From NCBI GenBank assembly GCA_964450715.1, contig CAYVFC010000034.1, positions 1 through 62,785 of the forward strand: a stretch of 62,785 nt of DNA, read 5' to 3'. Every line of letters starts with the position of its first letter. Position 1 is the stretch's first letter. Both the position numbers and the translations under genes were made by a program. The notes under the pieces were generated by a model. The model saw only the letters and a list, made by a program, of their open reading frames with translations, was not told the DNA's origin and ran no database searches. Of the stretch, positions 1-8,946 are shown in pieces. This stretch comes from CAYVFC01 sp964450715. GTDB taxonomy: Bacteria > Myxococcota_A > Polyangia > Polyangiales > JAFGIB01.

Positions 1-6
1 CCTTTT

Positions 7-483
7 TCAATAATGGTTATGCGCGATTAGGCGGCTTAAGCGAACACGCGTGCAGCTGCGCGCTGTGCCGCTGCACACGCCTTCCAAGCAAACGTCATTC
101 ACGGTACAAAAGAGCCCATCGTCGCAGGCGGCGCCATTGTCGTCGGTCCAGGCGGTTCTTGATGCTGCTGCGTCACACTTGTGGCAGGCATTGTCCGGGT
201 TGCGGACGCCATCCGGGAAGCAAACCGCTCCGATCGCGCAACCCGTACAATCCCCGCCCGAGGCTGAATCGGCGTCTGTTTCGGTCTCCGCGTCCGCGTC
301 GGCAGCCGAGCCTGTGCCGCTGTCCATGTCCGTAATCGAACCCCCGTCCATATCCGAGCCATCAGATGCGGCATCCGCTTTGTCACTGGAATCGCCCCCG
401 CCGGTACAGCTCCACAGGCACCATAGAAAAAGGGCCAAATATAGCGATACACGGGGTTTTGAGTGTTTTGACAGACATGCCAA
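7..483 (-). CDS. Cys-rich lipoprotein, probably truncated at its C-terminus
   Basis: The protein begins with a hydrophobic signal segment ending in LWSC, a typical lipobox, so it is probably an outer-membrane or periplasmic lipoprotein. After the Cys comes a low-complexity Asp/Ser/Gly/Ala stretch (about residues 28-78), then a Cys-rich module containing CDDGLFCTVNDVC, a motif common in myxobacterial surface proteins. The start is a TTG at 483; no better in-frame start is visible. After GVCSGTARSC the sequence turns into unrelated residues and stops at once, although such modules usually continue, so the end is probably broken by a frameshift or by the sequence edge. Function unknown. Confidence 0.5.
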   Translation of the reverse strand: MACLSKHSKPRVSLYLALFLWCLWSCTGGGDSSDKADAASDGSDMDGGSITDMDSGTGSAADADAETETDADSASGGDCTGCAIGAVCFPDGVRNPDNACHKCDAAASRTAWTDDNGAACDDGLFCTVNDVCLEGVCSGTARSCTRVRLSRLIAHNHY

Positions 484-817
484 TTCCTCATTTCTGCTTT
501 TCAGGTAGGAAGGAAAAAATGGATCTTCCAGTTAGGCTGTCGCATGGACAAATAAAGCTTCTATCGAATGTACGGTCAAGAACGAATTTATCCGTCCACC
601 GGACGTTTTCCTCGTTTGACCGTACGGAGTCCGGCGAGGTTACGGGTTGAAGTGGACCCCAATTATAAACCAGTCGTTAAGGTGGTAAATGGAGTCTGCT
701 CCGAAAAGGAAAAACGGAAAGGAGCAGGAAAGATGAAGAAAAGTCGTCGCCTTCGGCTCCTCGAAATGACAGATCACGGTCGGCCGGTGACCGGTTACAC
801 CTCGCGTGAATCGGCTG
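484..817. other. Intergenic region without a convincing gene
   Basis: This stretch separates the truncated lipoprotein from the end of murG. It holds a nested hairpin (571-624) and, near 753-772, a short sequence resembling one arm end of the dispersed repeat seen at 53694-53760. A 41-codon frame at 733 has a good Shine-Dalgarno but overlaps murG antisense and is not credited. Confidence 0.5.
571..624. other. Nested hairpin
   Basis: TACGGTCAA (571-579) pairs perfectly with TTGACCGTA (616-624). A second stem, CGTCC/GGACG with a 3-base loop, lies inside at 593-605. No T-tract follows on either strand, so it is not a clear intrinsic terminator. It could be a protein-binding palindrome or the end structure of the lipoprotein or murG transcripts. 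Confidence 0.4.
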
Positions 818-2104
818 CTAACGCACGGCCACGTGCAGCGGGAGCTTCTTCTGCTTGAGCTTCGGTTCTCTGCCCGCGGCGGAGAGGCGCAGCCGGGTCG
901 AAACCAGACCCGGTCCTAGCGAGCGGCGGGCCGAGCGCCCGCCCGGTGCGGACGGGTCGGCGTCCCGCGGGGGCCCGGCCTCCGGCCCGGGCGTCTCCGG
1001 CTCGGGAAGCCCCAGCCAACCGGCCAGGTCGTCGACGATGGCGGCAGCCGCGTCCGGGCGGCCCTGCCGGCGGGCAGCCTCGGCCATGGCCCGGCGGCGG
1101 CCCTCGTCATCGAGAAGCGCGGCCACCTCGCCAGCTAAAAGCTCCGGTTCGAGTATATCTTCTGTAAATGAGAGCGCCGCACCCGCCTCCTGCAAGGCGG
1201 CAGCGTTCTTGGCCTGGTGGTCGTCGGCAGCGTACGGATAGGGAACCAGGATGGAGGGGCGTCCGATGGCGCAAAGCTCGGCCAGAGTGGTGGCCCCGGC
1301 GCGCGCAATCACCAGGCGGGCCGAGGCATAGGCGCGGGCCATGTCGTGGATGAAGGGCAAGACCCGCGCCTCGATGCCCGCGCGTTCGTACAGGGCGCTC
1401 ACCTTCTCCACCATCGCCTGACCGGTCTGGTGCACCACGGTGATGCCGCGATCGGCCAAGCGCGCCCGCTCCAGCGCGGACGGAAGGATCTCGTTCAGCG
1501 CCCGGGCCCCCTGCGATCCGCCCAGCACCAGCAGGGTGCGCGAGCGCGCTTCTAGCCCCTCGGGGTCGGCGGCCGCGCTGCGAGCGGCCCGCACGAATTC
1601 GCGCCGCACCGGGTTGCCTAGCACCCGAGCCCGGCCCGGACCGAAAAGCTCCCGGGTCTGCTCGTAGGTGAGATAGGCCCGGCCCACGGTACGCGAGAGC
1701 AGTCGGTTGGTCAGGCCCACGTGCGCATTCTGTTCCAGCAGCGCGGTGGGCGTGCGCAGGAACGAGGCGGCCAGCAGCACGGGCCCGGCCGCAAACCCGC
1801 CCAAGCCGATCACCAGGTCGGGCTGCCGGGTCTTGATCAGCGAGAGCGCCCGCGCTGCCGAGGCCGGAAGTGCGGACAGCGAACGCAGCAGCTCGGCCGG
1901 GGAGCGCCCCTTGAGCGGACGCACCTCGATCAGCTGAAGCTCGTAGCCGAGATCGGGCAGCAGGCGCGACTCGATACCGCCGGAGGTGCCCACGAACAGG
2001 GCCTCGGTCCCGGGGCTGCGCCGCCTGAGCTCCTCGACCACGGCGATACCGGGAAACAGGTGTCCCCCGGTGCCGCCGCCGGCCACCATCACCCGCCGGA
2101 TCAC
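818..2104 (-). CDS. murG: UDP-GlcNAc:lipid I N-acetylglucosaminyltransferase MurG
   Basis: MurG adds GlcNAc to lipid I to make lipid II at the cytoplasmic face of the inner membrane, the last intracellular step of peptidoglycan synthesis. The N-terminus carries GGGTGGHLFPG (residues 9-19), the acceptor-side glycine loop. The C-terminal donor domain shows VLGGSQGA and the ATTLAELCAIGRPS / YPYAADDHQAKNA region that binds UDP-GlcNAc. At 428 residues it is about 65 longer than usual because of a Pro/Arg-rich tail after the normal end (WLGLPE), probably disordered. Its ATG overlaps the ftsW stop by 4 bases, indicating translational coupling. It is the last gene of the dcw operon here. Confidence 0.95.
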   Translation of the reverse strand: MIRRVMVAGGGTGGHLFPGIAVVEELRRRSPGTEALFVGTSGGIESRLLPDLGYELQLIEVRPLKGRSPAELLRSLSALPASAARALSLIKTRQPDLVIGLGGFAAGPVLLAASFLRTPTALLEQNAHVGLTNRLLSRTVGRAYLTYEQTRELFGPGRARVLGNPVRREFVRAARSAAADPEGLEARSRTLLVLGGSQGARALNEILPSALERARLADRGITVVHQTGQAMVEKVSALYERAGIEARVLPFIHDMARAYASARLVIARAGATTLAELCAIGRPSILVPYPYAADDHQAKNAAALQEAGAALSFTEDILEPELLAGEVAALLDDEGRRRAMAEAARRQGRPDAAAAIVDDLAGWLGLPEPETPGPEAGPPRDADPSAPGGRSARRSLGPGLVSTRLRLSAAGREPKLKQKKLPLHVAVR

Positions 2105-3441
2105 GCGACGCCTCCGGCCGGGGCCGCGTCCACCGTTCGCGCCGGCGAGCGGCCCCGGTTGGCTCGCACCCCCGCACCCGGCTCGTCCGCCGCCGCCGCC
2201 GCCCGGGGACGCGAGATGTTCAGCAGGATGCCCATGGCCACGCAGTTAGCCACCAGCGCAGAGCCGCCATAGCTGACAAAGGGAAGCCCCAGCCCCTTGG
2301 TGGGCAACAGCCCCATCGCCACGCCGAAGTTGGTCAGCGCCTGTACGCCGATGCTGAGGGTGATCCCCACCGCCAGCAGCGAGCCGTACTCGTCCGCGGC
2401 CCGGAAGGCGATCCAGAGACCACGATAGATGACCAGCATGAAGACGGCGACCAGGAGGGCGATTCCGACGAAGCCCAGCTCCTCGCCGACGATGGCGGTA
2501 ATGAAGTCGGTATGCGCCTCGGGCAGGAAGAAGAGCTTCTGCCGGCTGTCGCCCAGCCCCACCCCGCTCACACCCCCGGCGCCGAAGCTGATCAGCGACT
2601 CCGCCACCTGGTAGCCGATGTCGAAGCGGTGCTCAAAGGGCTCCAGGAAAGCGGTGATACGGCGCATGCGGTACTCGCTGCCGGCGATCAACCAGTAGAG
2701 CACCGGAGCGGAGAGAATGCCGGCGCCCAGGATGTAGCCCAGCTTGGCCCCGGCGGTAAAGAGCAGCACGAAGGTGATGACGCCTATCATCACCGCGCTG
2801 CCAAAGTCGGGTTGCCGCAGGCAGAGCCCCATGAGTATCGAAGCCATCAGCAGATGGGGGAGAAAGCCGATGGTGAAGGTCTTGATGCGCTCGGACTTCT
2901 TGGCCAAGGAATAAGCCAGCCACATGACCAGCGCCAGCTTGGCGAACTCCGAGGGCTGGACGTTGATAGGTCCCAGGGCGATCCAGCGGGTGGCGCCGCC
3001 CCCGGACTTGCCCAGCACGGTGGCGGTGACGAATACTAGCATCAAAGAGCCCGCCAGGAAGGGATAGGTGAGCGCCCGCAGCCGATGGTAGTCGTAGCGC
3101 GCCAGGCCCACGATCAGAAGGAGCCCGACGGCGGCGAATATCGCCTGCCGGACCAGGAAGTGCTGGCCGCTGCCGTATTTCTGGTAAGCGAAGACCGCGC
3201 TGGAGCTGTAGACCATGACCACGCCGAAGGCGACCAACGCGATGATCGTTCCCATCAAGAGGGCATCGGCGGGCCCGGTGACCTCGGGCCAGGCCGGCCG
3301 GACCGGTCGAGCCACCTCGGCGTTGCGACGCCTTGCCGCCGGCGGCGAGCTGGGCCTGGTTGCGGAGGTCGACCGGCCGGAGCGCTGGTTCTTCTTCTCC
3401 CGCGGGAGCTCCGCGGAGGGCCTCTTGCCGAAAAGTCTCAC
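2101..3441 (-). CDS. ftsW: Lipid II polymerase / SEDS division protein FtsW
   Basis: FtsW is the SEDS-family glycosyltransferase that polymerises lipid II at the septum together with FtsI. About ten hydrophobic segments follow a basic Arg/Ser-rich cytoplasmic N-terminus of roughly 60 residues. Family signatures are visible: the loop GVGLGDSRQKLFFLPEAHTD, then IVGEELGF, and near the end LPTKGLGLPFVSYGGS. The length (446 aa) is slightly above typical because of the N-terminal extension. It overlaps murD upstream and murG downstream by 4 bases each, the usual dcw order. Confidence 0.94.
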   Translation of the reverse strand: MRLFGKRPSAELPREKKNQRSGRSTSATRPSSPPAARRRNAEVARPVRPAWPEVTGPADALLMGTIIALVAFGVVMVYSSSAVFAYQKYGSGQHFLVRQAIFAAVGLLLIVGLARYDYHRLRALTYPFLAGSLMLVFVTATVLGKSGGGATRWIALGPINVQPSEFAKLALVMWLAYSLAKKSERIKTFTIGFLPHLLMASILMGLCLRQPDFGSAVMIGVITFVLLFTAGAKLGYILGAGILSAPVLYWLIAGSEYRMRRITAFLEPFEHRFDIGYQVAESLISFGAGGVSGVGLGDSRQKLFFLPEAHTDFITAIVGEELGFVGIALLVAVFMLVIYRGLWIAFRAADEYGSLLAVGITLSIGVQALTNFGVAMGLLPTKGLGLPFVSYGGSALVANCVAMGILLNISRPRAAAAADEPGAGVRANRGRSPARTVDAAPAGGVA

Positions 3442-4838
3442 CTGCCGCCTCCTGCCCGACCGCCTGCGGGGGTTCCCGCCACCGGGTCGTCTTCCTCGAG
3501 CTCGTTCACGGCCTGTTCAAACACCTGGCCCCGGTGGGCGTAAGAGCTGAACATGTCGAAGCTGGAGCAGGCCGGCGCCAGCAGCACCGCGTCTCCGCCG
3601 CGGGCGAGCCCACGGGCGCGTCGGACCGCTTCCCCGAGGTCCAGGGCTCGCTGCACCGGCAAGCCCGCCCCCTCGAGATCGGCCTGCAAGAGCGGCGCGG
3701 CCTCGCCGATCAACACCGCCGCCCGCCCCCGCTCGCGCAGCCGCTGGCGCAGGGGCTGGTAACTCGAGCCCTTGTGCACGCCGCCGGCGATCAGCACCAG
3801 CCGCTCGGCGCTCGCGCTCAGCGCGTCGAGCGCGGCAGCGGCCGCCGCCACGTTGGTGGCCTTGGAGTCGTTCCAGTAGCTCACACCCCCGAGCTCTCGC
3901 ACCAGCTGCAGGCGGTGGGGCAGCCCCCGAAAGGAGCGGAGCACCTCGGCGATGCGCCCCTCGGATACTCCGTTCAAAATGGCCAGCAACGCAGCCGCGC
4001 AGGCGTTGGACTGGTTGAAGGTTCCCCGGATGCCCAGCTCGTCGACGGGCAGCGAGAGCGCGCCCTCGGCGTCGAAGAGCCTTCCCTCGGCAACCCGGAT
4101 CCTGCCTAGCCGGCCGCCGAAAGTACAAAGCCTCGCTCGTCCCGAACGGGCCAGCCGGGCGCACGCCTCGTCGCCGTCCGGCACCACCGCGGCGTCCCCC
4201 GGCCCCTGCCGCTCGAAGATACGCGCCTTGGCCGCCGCGTACTGCTCGAAGGAGCTGTAGCGGTCCAGGTGGTCGCTGCTCAGGTTGAGCAGCGCCGCCG
4301 ATCGCAGGTGCAACTGCTCGACCCGCTCCAGCTGAAAGCTCGACAGCTCGACCACCACCACGCCGTCCGGACCGGCCGCCGGGCTGTCCACCGCGTCGGT
4401 GAGCGGGCTCCCCAGGTTTCCGCCGACAAACACCGGGCGGTCGCCGCCCGAGCACATCTCGCCCAGCAGCGTGGTCACCGTGCTCTTGCCGTTGGTACCG
4501 GTGATGCCGACGATGGTGCCCCGCAGGAAGCGCGAGCTGAGCTCGATCTCGCTCCAGATGGGGATGCCGGCCCGCTCGGCCGCGGCCAGGGCCGGCAAGG
4601 GTGGCACGCCCGGGGAAAGCACGATGCGATCGACCGAGGTAAAAAGCGCTTCGTCGTGCGCGCCCAGTCTGAGCTCGGCTCCGAGTTGGCGCGCGGTACC
4701 TGCCGTCTCGCCGAGCTCGCCCTCGCGGCGCAAGTCGTTGGCGATAACGCGCGCGCCCCGCGCGGCCAACAGGCGCACCGCGGCCAGGCCGCTACGGCCC
4801 AGCCCCACCACCAATACGCGCGCGCCTTGCAGATTCAC
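3438..4838 (-). CDS. murD: UDP-N-acetylmuramoyl-L-alanine--D-glutamate ligase MurD
   Basis: Cytoplasmic ATP-dependent ligase that adds D-Glu to UDP-MurNAc-L-Ala. The N-terminal Rossmann-like domain starts with VLVVGLGRSG. The Mur-ligase ATP loop GITGTNGKST lies near residue 112. The central domain shows NLSSDHLDRYSS, and the C-terminal domain has NDSKATNVAA and APACSSFDMF, both typical of MurD. Length 466 aa is normal. It starts 3 bases after the mraY stop and its own stop overlaps ftsW by 4 bases. Confidence 0.95.
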   Translation of the reverse strand: MNLQGARVLVVGLGRSGLAAVRLLAARGARVIANDLRREGELGETAGTARQLGAELRLGAHDEALFTSVDRIVLSPGVPPLPALAAAERAGIPIWSEIELSSRFLRGTIVGITGTNGKSTVTTLLGEMCSGGDRPVFVGGNLGSPLTDAVDSPAAGPDGVVVVELSSFQLERVEQLHLRSAALLNLSSDHLDRYSSFEQYAAAKARIFERQGPGDAAVVPDGDEACARLARSGRARLCTFGGRLGRIRVAEGRLFDAEGALSLPVDELGIRGTFNQSNACAAALLAILNGVSEGRIAEVLRSFRGLPHRLQLVRELGGVSYWNDSKATNVAAAAAALDALSASAERLVLIAGGVHKGSSYQPLRQRLRERGRAAVLIGEAAPLLQADLEGAGLPVQRALDLGEAVRRARGLARGGDAVLLAPACSSFDMFSSYAHRGQVFEQAVNELEEDDPVAGTPAGGRAGGGR

Positions 4839-4841
4839 GAC

Positions 4842-5969
4842 CTACCTCAGTTTCAGCGTGGCCAGGCTCGCGATGGCGAGCATGACGGAGATGATCCAGA
4901 AGCGGACGATGACCTTGGGCTCGGCCCAGCCCATCTTCTCGAAGTGGTGGTGGATGGGTGCCATCAGGAAGATGCGCTTGCCGGTCAGCTTGTAGAAGCC
5001 CACCTGGCCGATGACGCTCATCGCTTCCAGGAAGAAGATGCCGCCCAGCAGCACCGAGAGCAGCTCGTTCTTGCTGAGCACGGCCAGAGCGCCCAGCCCT
5101 CCCCCCAGGGCCAGCGAGCCCACGTCTCCCATGAACACCTGGGCCGGATAGGTATTGTACCAGAGGAAGCCGACGCCGGCGCCCATCATGGCGCCGCAGA
5201 AGATGGACAGCTCGCCCGCGCTGGCGATGGAAGGGATATCCAGGTAAGCGGCCATGTTGTAGCCGAAGAAGGTCACCCCGGCCAGGTAGGTAAGGATCAT
5301 GTAGGTGCCGGCGTTGATCATCACCGGGCCGATGGCCAGCCCGTCCAGGCCGTCGGTCAGGTTCACCCCGTTGCTCATGCCCACGATCACCACCGAGGCG
5401 AAGGCCACGTAGAGCCAGGAAGGAAGCGAGATGGGATGCTTCTCGAAGGCCACAAAGGGCAGCGAGAGCCGGTTGCGCAGCCGCATCCAGTCCTCGGGCA
5501 ACCCGTCCGATCCGTACCAGAGGAAGCCGCAAACAGCGATGGCCACCGCGAACTGCAGCAGCAGCTTTTGCCGCGCGGTAAGCCCGGCCGAGCTGCGCCC
5601 GCGGATCTTGAACGCATCATCTATATATCCGATGGCGCCGTAGAGCACGGTCACCGAGGCCACCACCCAGACCAGGCTATTGTCCGGGGCCGCCCAGAGC
5701 ACGGTGGAGCCGAGCATGGCTACCAGAATCAGCGCTCCCCCCATGGTCGGGGTGCCGGCCTTGCTCAGGTGGCTCTCGGGCCCGTCGTCGCGCACCACCT
5801 GGCCGATCTGCTTGGAGGCCAGCCGCTTGATGAACCAGGGGTAGAGGCCGAAGGTGAGCAGCATGGCGGTCATGGTGGCGGCGAGCACCCGGAAGGGGAT
5901 GTAACGCAGCACGTTGAAGAACGAGAGCGAGGGATGATCGACCAGTGGATACAAAAGGTAATAGATCAT
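4842..5969 (-). CDS. mraY: Phospho-N-acetylmuramoyl-pentapeptide transferase MraY
   Basis: Integral membrane enzyme that transfers phospho-MurNAc-pentapeptide to undecaprenyl phosphate, making lipid I. About ten membrane helices are apparent. Diagnostic motifs include SKAGTPTMGG near the N-terminus, GYIDDAFK with the catalytic Asp pair, NGVNLTDGLDGLA, and the HHHFEKMGW loop near the C-terminus. Length 375 aa is normal. The start overlaps the murF stop by 4 bases. Confidence 0.96.
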   Translation of the reverse strand: MIYYLLYPLVDHPSLSFFNVLRYIPFRVLAATMTAMLLTFGLYPWFIKRLASKQIGQVVRDDGPESHLSKAGTPTMGGALILVAMLGSTVLWAAPDNSLVWVVASVTVLYGAIGYIDDAFKIRGRSSAGLTARQKLLLQFAVAIAVCGFLWYGSDGLPEDWMRLRNRLSLPFVAFEKHPISLPSWLYVAFASVVIVGMSNGVNLTDGLDGLAIGPVMINAGTYMILTYLAGVTFFGYNMAAYLDIPSIASAGELSIFCGAMMGAGVGFLWYNTYPAQVFMGDVGSLALGGGLGALAVLSKNELLSVLLGGIFFLEAMSVIGQVGFYKLTGKRIFLMAPIHHHFEKMGWAEPKVIVRFWIISVMLAIASLATLKLR

Positions 5970-7435
5970 GGAGCGCTCACCTCATCCGCCTCGACCTCGG
6001 CGCGTATCGCCCGAAGCACCCGCTCCATGGCCATGGAGCGCGAGCCCTTGACCAGCACCACGTCGCCCGCCGCCAGCAACTCTCGCACCGGAGCGGCGGC
6101 CAGCGAGGGCTCTGCGAAGTGCAGGACGGTGACGCCCCCGTCCGGCCGGTCGGCCTCGGCCTGCCGTCGGCCCGCCTCCGCCGCGTCGCGCATGCGCGCT
6201 CCGCAGGCGACCAGGGCGGCCACGCCCAGCCGCACCGCCTCGCGCCCCACCCGCTCGTGCTCGGCGCGCGACAGCTCTCCCAGCTCGGCCATGTCGCCCA
6301 GCACGGCGATGGCCCGCCCGCCGCGGGCGCGGGCCAGGGCGGCGGCGCTGCGGAGCGAGGCGATGGCCGAGCCCGGATTGCAGTTGTAGGTGTCGTCGAG
6401 CAGCAGCGAGCCTTCGGGTCCCGGAAGCGGCGCCAGCCGTCCGGAAACGGGGGCGACCGCCGAGATGCCGCCGAGCGCGACCTCGAGCCCGGGCGATCGT
6501 CCCAGCGCCAGCACCACGGCCAGGGCGGCGGCCGCGTTGAGCGCCGCTGCTTCGCCCAAGAGAGCCAGCTCGGTCCCGAACCCAAGGCCCGACGAGGTGA
6601 TCTCGTATGCGCAGCGCGTGGCCGGCCGCGCCAGAAGCTCGCAGTCGAGCAGGCGCACCGCGGCAGCCTCCGAGCGTCCGTAAGGCAGGACCCGGCCCGC
6701 GGATAGATCCCGCAAAAAATCGGCTAGGTGCGGGCTGTCGGCGTTGTAGACGGCCGCGGCCGAGGGACCCAGCAAACGCAAGAGCGACGCCTTCTCCCGC
6801 GCCACCTGCTCGATCGATCCCAACTGCTCGGTGTGGGCGGCGGCCACCCCGGTCACCACTCCCACCTCGGGCCGGGTGATATCGGCCAGGCGCGCGATCT
6901 CACCGTGCGCGCTGGTCCCTAGCTCGAGCACCGCGGCGTCCAGCCCCTGCTCGAGCAGAAACAGCGACATGGGCACCCCCACCAGGTTGTTCAGGTTGCC
7001 CTGCGAGGCGAGCACCCGCATCCCGCAGGCGGCGAGCGCCGCCCGGATGAGCTCCTTGCTGCTGGTCTTGCCCATGGAACCGGTGACGGCCACCAACGGA
7101 AACGAGAAGCGTCGCCGGTAGGAGGCGGCCAGATCGCCGAGCGCCTTCAGTGTGTCTGCCACCGCTACCGCGGCCTGCCCGTCCGGGACGGCAGCGTGTT
7201 TCTGCACCAGCAGGCCACCGGCGCCGCGCTCGACCGCCTGCCCGAGAAAGCGGTGGCCGTCGTGGTTCTCGCCGCTCAGGGCCACGAAGAGGTTGCCGGC
7301 CCGCAGCGTGCGGGTGTCGGTGCAGACGCCATCTAGCCTCTGCCCCGGCTCGCCCCGGAGCAGCCGACCGCCGGTGGCCTCGGCCACCTGGCCCAGGGTA
7401 AAAGCGGCGCGATTGGGGGGGATCGGCGTGCTCAT
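5966..7435 (-). CDS. murF: UDP-MurNAc-tripeptide--D-alanyl-D-alanine ligase MurF
   Basis: Adds D-Ala-D-Ala to UDP-MurNAc-tripeptide, the last cytoplasmic step before MraY. The ATG at 7435 overlaps the murE stop as ATGA and begins MSTPIPPN; longer upstream readings only copy murE in another frame. The N-terminal domain contains DTRTLRAGNLFVAL, the ATP loop TGSMGKTS is at residues 118-125, and the central domain has ELGTSAHGEIARL and DDTYNCNPGS, typical of MurF. 489 aa, slightly long for the family. Confidence 0.94.
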   Translation of the reverse strand: MSTPIPPNRAAFTLGQVAEATGGRLLRGEPGQRLDGVCTDTRTLRAGNLFVALSGENHDGHRFLGQAVERGAGGLLVQKHAAVPDGQAAVAVADTLKALGDLAASYRRRFSFPLVAVTGSMGKTSSKELIRAALAACGMRVLASQGNLNNLVGVPMSLFLLEQGLDAAVLELGTSAHGEIARLADITRPEVGVVTGVAAAHTEQLGSIEQVAREKASLLRLLGPSAAAVYNADSPHLADFLRDLSAGRVLPYGRSEAAAVRLLDCELLARPATRCAYEITSSGLGFGTELALLGEAAALNAAAALAVVLALGRSPGLEVALGGISAVAPVSGRLAPLPGPEGSLLLDDTYNCNPGSAIASLRSAAALARARGGRAIAVLGDMAELGELSRAEHERVGREAVRLGVAALVACGARMRDAAEAGRRQAEADRPDGGVTVLHFAEPSLAAAPVRELLAAGDVVLVKGSRSMAMERVLRAIRAEVEADEVSAP

Positions 7436-8946
7436 CCCGCCTCCCTCACCGCCGCCTCGATGGCCCGTCGCGCCTCGATGCGATCGTCGAACGGGTTGCG
7501 GCTGCTGCCGATGATCTGCACGGTCTCGTGGCCTTTGCCCGCCACCAGCACCGTATCGCCCTTTCGCGCGGCCCGGATGGCCAGAGCGATGGCCTGGCGT
7601 CGGTCGGGTTCCACCAGGTATCCCCGCTCGCTCGCGGCCAGGGCGGCGGCGGCGATGCGCGAGGCGCCCGCGTCTACCACGCCGCGCTCGATCTGCTCGA
7701 TGATGCTCAGGGGCGGCTCGCTGCGCGGGTTGTCGCTGGTCACCACCAAGAGATCCGCCCGGCGGGCGGTTGCCGCCCCCATTCGCGGTCGCTTGCCCGC
7801 GTCGCGGTCTCCGCCGCATCCGAATACTACGATCAAACGCCGATCGGTTATGTTGCGCAGCGTGACCAGCACCCGCTCCAGCGCATCGGGCGTATGCGCA
7901 TAATCGACCGCCACCAGTACGCCTCGCGGATCAGCCACCCGCTCCAGCCGGCCGGGGGCGCCGGCAGAGCTCTCGAGCGCGCGGATCATGGCGGCCGGTT
8001 CCAGATCCAGAGCGAAGCCGCAGCCCAGAGCGACGAGCAGGTTCTCCAGGTTGTGTTCCCCGAGCAGCGGGCTTTCGAGGCAGAGACGGCCGGAGGGGGT
8101 GTCGAGCTCCGCGCGCAGCCCCTCCCGGTCTGAGGACCAGGATAGCGCGTGTATTTCGGCATCCGCGTCCGCCCGCTTGGAGCAGCGCAGCACCTTTCCG
8201 GAGAGCTCCCGGGCCAGCGCGGCTCCCAGCGCATCGTCCAGGTTCAACACCGAGCAGCCCGGGTCGAGCTGTTGGAAGAGCCGGCGCTTAGCCCGCTCGT
8301 AGCTCGGGAAGTCGCCGTGGAAATCGAGGTGATCCTGGGTCAGGTTGGTCAACGCGGCCACGCGGTAGCGAATGCCGTCCGCCCGGTGCATGGCCAGGGC
8401 GTGGCTGGAGACCTCTAGCACCAGGTGGGTGGCCCCCTGCACGACGAAGTCACGCGCCAGCCGCATCAGATCGTCCGCCATGGGCGTGGTATGGGTGGCC
8501 TGCCGTTCGCCGTCGGGCCCGCGGAAGCTGACCGTGCCGATCACCGCCGGCCTCGCCCCGGCTTCCCTCAACATGCTCTCCAGCAAGTAGGTGATGGTGG
8601 TCTTGCCGTTGGTGCCGGTGATGCCGACCGCCGCGAGATAGGCGGTGGGATCGCCATAGATACGGGTCGAAATCCGCGACAGCGCCAAAAGCGCGTCGCG
8701 CGTCCGGCAGGCTGGCACCTTTAGCTCGAGCCTCTGTTCGGCGAGCACGGCCGCCGCGCCCCGCGACACGGCGTCTGCCACGTAGTCGGTGCCGCGCTGG
8801 TGAATGCCGTCGATGGCCACGAACAGGTCCCCGGGCTCGATGCCGCGCGAGTCGTGCCGGATCCCGCTCAGGGCGACCGAGCCGTCCCCGACCACCTCGT
8901 CTACCAGGCCCTCGCTGAGCAGGGTCGAAAGCGTGACCGCCGCCAT
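7432..8946 (-). CDS. murE: UDP-MurNAc-L-Ala-D-Glu--meso-diaminopimelate ligase MurE
   Basis: Adds the third stem-peptide residue. The ATP loop TGTNGKTT is at residues 110-117, and the central domain shows NLTQDHLDFHG with catalytic residues. The C-terminal domain has the DNPRSE motif; DNPR marks meso-diaminopimelate specificity rather than lysine, so the cell wall is inferred to be DAP-type (A1-gamma). 504 aa, normal length. Its start overlaps the ftsI stop by 1 base (TGATG), so translation is probably coupled. Confidence 0.95.
   Translation of the reverse strand: MAAVTLSTLLSEGLVDEVVGDGSVALSGIRHDSRGIEPGDLFVAIDGIHQRGTDYVADAVSRGAAAVLAEQRLELKVPACRTRDALLALSRISTRIYGDPTAYLAAVGITGTNGKTTITYLLESMLREAGARPAVIGTVSFRGPDGERQATHTTPMADDLMRLARDFVVQGATHLVLEVSSHALAMHRADGIRYRVAALTNLTQDHLDFHGDFPSYERAKRRLFQQLDPGCSVLNLDDALGAALARELSGKVLRCSKRADADAEIHALSWSSDREGLRAELDTPSGRLCLESPLLGEHNLENLLVALGCGFALDLEPAAMIRALESSAGAPGRLERVADPRGVLVAVDYAHTPDALERVLVTLRNITDRRLIVVFGCGGDRDAGKRPRMGAATARRADLLVVTSDNPRSEPPLSIIEQIERGVVDAGASRIAAAALAASERGYLVEPDRRQAIALAIRAARKGDTVLVAGKGHETVQIIGSSRNPFDDRIEARRAIEAAVREAG

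Noticed and set aside
733..858. 41-codon frame with a good Shine-Dalgarno
   Set aside because: It runs antisense into the end of murG and has no recognisable features; its beginning is repeat-like sequence.
4269..6389. 706-codon plus-strand frame across murD, mraY and murF
   Set aside because: Antisense shadow of three firmly identified genes, with His/Gln/Arg-rich composition typical of such shadows.
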